Source of the DNA: CBFIHN01 sp965662575
GTDB taxonomy: Bacteria > Pseudomonadota > Gammaproteobacteria > Francisellales > CACEW01
Reading direction: 5' to 3'
Assembly: GCA_965662575.1 (NCBI GenBank)
Contig: CBFIHN010000040.1
Coordinates: forward strand, 1-15,347
DNA: 15,347 nt
Shown piece after piece: positions 14,644 through 15,347 of this stretch; positions within the stretch are counted from its first letter, which is position 1, and each line of letters begins with the position of its first letter. Both the position numbers and the translations under genes were made by a program. The notes below the pieces were generated by a model. That model was not told the DNA's origin. It did no database searches and saw only the letters and a program-made list of their open reading frames with translations.

Positions 14644-15282
14644 TTAATAATGGGCAAGTCCTGGGAGCATTTCTCCTAAACCACCCGCAAACATTTGGAC
14701 GGCGATAGCAAGTAAGATTAATCCCATCACTCGAGTAACGATTTTCATACCACTTTCACCTAATGCTTTTCCGATATATGGTGTTGCCAGTAGGACAAGA
14801 AATAAAATTGTTCCCATTATCATCGCAATAACGCTTTCAGCTAACTTTTCACTGATTGAGGGAAAGTGTTCAGTATGGGATATGATAAATGCTAATGCCC
14901 CAGGACCTGCAATAATGGGCATAGCCATTGGTACAACAGCAATTGAACCTTTACATGGTGGTTCTTTATTACCTTTCTGATCATACGTATGCGTATGAGC
15001 ATGACCTTGGACCATAGATAAGGCAATCAGTATAACAATTAATCCTCCTGCTGCTTTAAATGACCCAATACTAATGCCGAAGAAACTGAGTATGACCCAA
15101 CCAACCCAAATGGCAATGAGTAAAATGATTGTGATAGATATTCCACAGATTATGGCTGTTTTCCTTTTATGTTTAGCATCATATTTTGCTACAAGTCCCA
15201 TATAGATCGCAGCATTCCCTATGGGATTTAATAATGCTAATAGTCCGAGGCTAAAGATTAATAATGCGTGGTAACTTTCCAT
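14644..15282 (-). CDS. MarC-family integral membrane protein
   Basis: A 212-residue protein of the MarC/YchE (UPF0056) family with six predicted membrane segments, near the family's usual 200-220 residues. Family signatures: NPIGN at 19-23, GLIVILIALSM at 80-90, AVVPMAMPIIAGPGAL at 115-130 and TRVMGLILLAIAVQM at 183-197. The cytoplasmic or periplasmic loop between the halves begins with a small histidine cluster, HAHTH (94-98), and is charged. The family has no settled function; the name comes from the mar locus, but a role in antibiotic resistance was not upheld. A strong-looking promoter lies directly upstream, and the following MFS gene starts 144 bp beyond its stop with its own promoter, so it is probably a single-gene unit. 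Confidence 0.93.
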   Translation of the reverse strand: MESYHALLIFSLGLLALLNPIGNAAIYMGLVAKYDAKHKRKTAIICGISITIILLIAIWVGWVILSFFGISIGSFKAAGGLIVILIALSMVQGHAHTHTYDQKGNKEPPCKGSIAVVPMAMPIIAGPGALAFIISHTEHFPSISEKLAESVIAMIMGTILFLVLLATPYIGKALGESGMKIVTRVMGLILLAIAVQMFAGGLGEMLPGLAHY

Positions 15283-15317
15283 TTCGTGACTTAATTCATT
15301 TTATTATTTCATGTACC

Positions 15318-15346
15318 ATTATCTTTGAGTTTCTTATGTTTTTCAA
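15318..15346 (-). promoter_or_regulatory. Sigma70 promoter of the MarC-family gene
   Basis: TTGAAA (15346-15341), 17 bp and GATAAT (15323-15318) on the minus strand match the consensus at 5/6 each with ideal spacing, the best promoter match in this window. The leader would be about 28 nt; no strong Shine-Dalgarno is visible in it. Confidence 0.65.
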
Positions 15347-15347
15347 T

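Overview
The window looks like chromosomal DNA of a gammaproteobacterium with modest GC (about 40% by eye, no count made). Rho has the same 419-residue length as E. coli Rho and can be matched to it position by position. The methionine importer carries a MetI-MetQ fusion, an arrangement known from Francisella, so a Francisella-related or other fastidious/host-associated gammaproteobacterium is a reasonable but unproven guess. There are no rRNA or tRNA genes, CRISPR arrays, transposases or integrases.

Left part (1-2860, all minus strand): the first codons of a secreted or membrane protein run off the left edge. Then come a three-histidine-box fatty acyl desaturase with its own sigma70-type promoter and rho, which has a promoter and an approximately 100-nt leader beginning with a small hairpin.

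Centre (2858-4143): an AT-rich, gene-free stretch of about 370 bp, a lambda CI-like regulator (XRE helix-turn-helix plus S24-type domain) on the minus strand, and a 207-bp divergent region before an MFS transporter. This is the most unusual part. The regulator has Thr where the catalytic Ser should be and no visible Ala-Gly cleavage site. The regions on both sides of it carry the same 28-bp three-half-site element (TAAAC-N5-GTTTA-N8-TAAAC, 22/28 identical). There is also a separate cluster of TGATAC/GTATCA boxes and a 15-bp palindrome over the regulator's own -35.

Right part (4144-15347): the MFS gene runs convergently into queG, with an 83-nt coding overlap. Everything from queG to the right edge is on the minus strand, in three apparent transcription units: (i) an APC amino-acid permease and queG (tRNA queuosine), coupled by overlap with a TTG start; (ii) an MFS transporter, cardiolipin synthase, alanine dehydrogenase, metN and metIQ, with gaps from 36 nt down to overlaps; (iii) a MarC-family membrane protein with a strong-looking promoter. 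Four units serve uptake of amino acids or other small solutes (two related MFS proteins, an APC permease, MetN-MetIQ), alongside alanine catabolism. This fits an organism that lives on imported amino acids. Two starts were set by Shine-Dalgarno evidence: metIQ at 9641 and ald at 11784, each a few codons inside the longest open frame.
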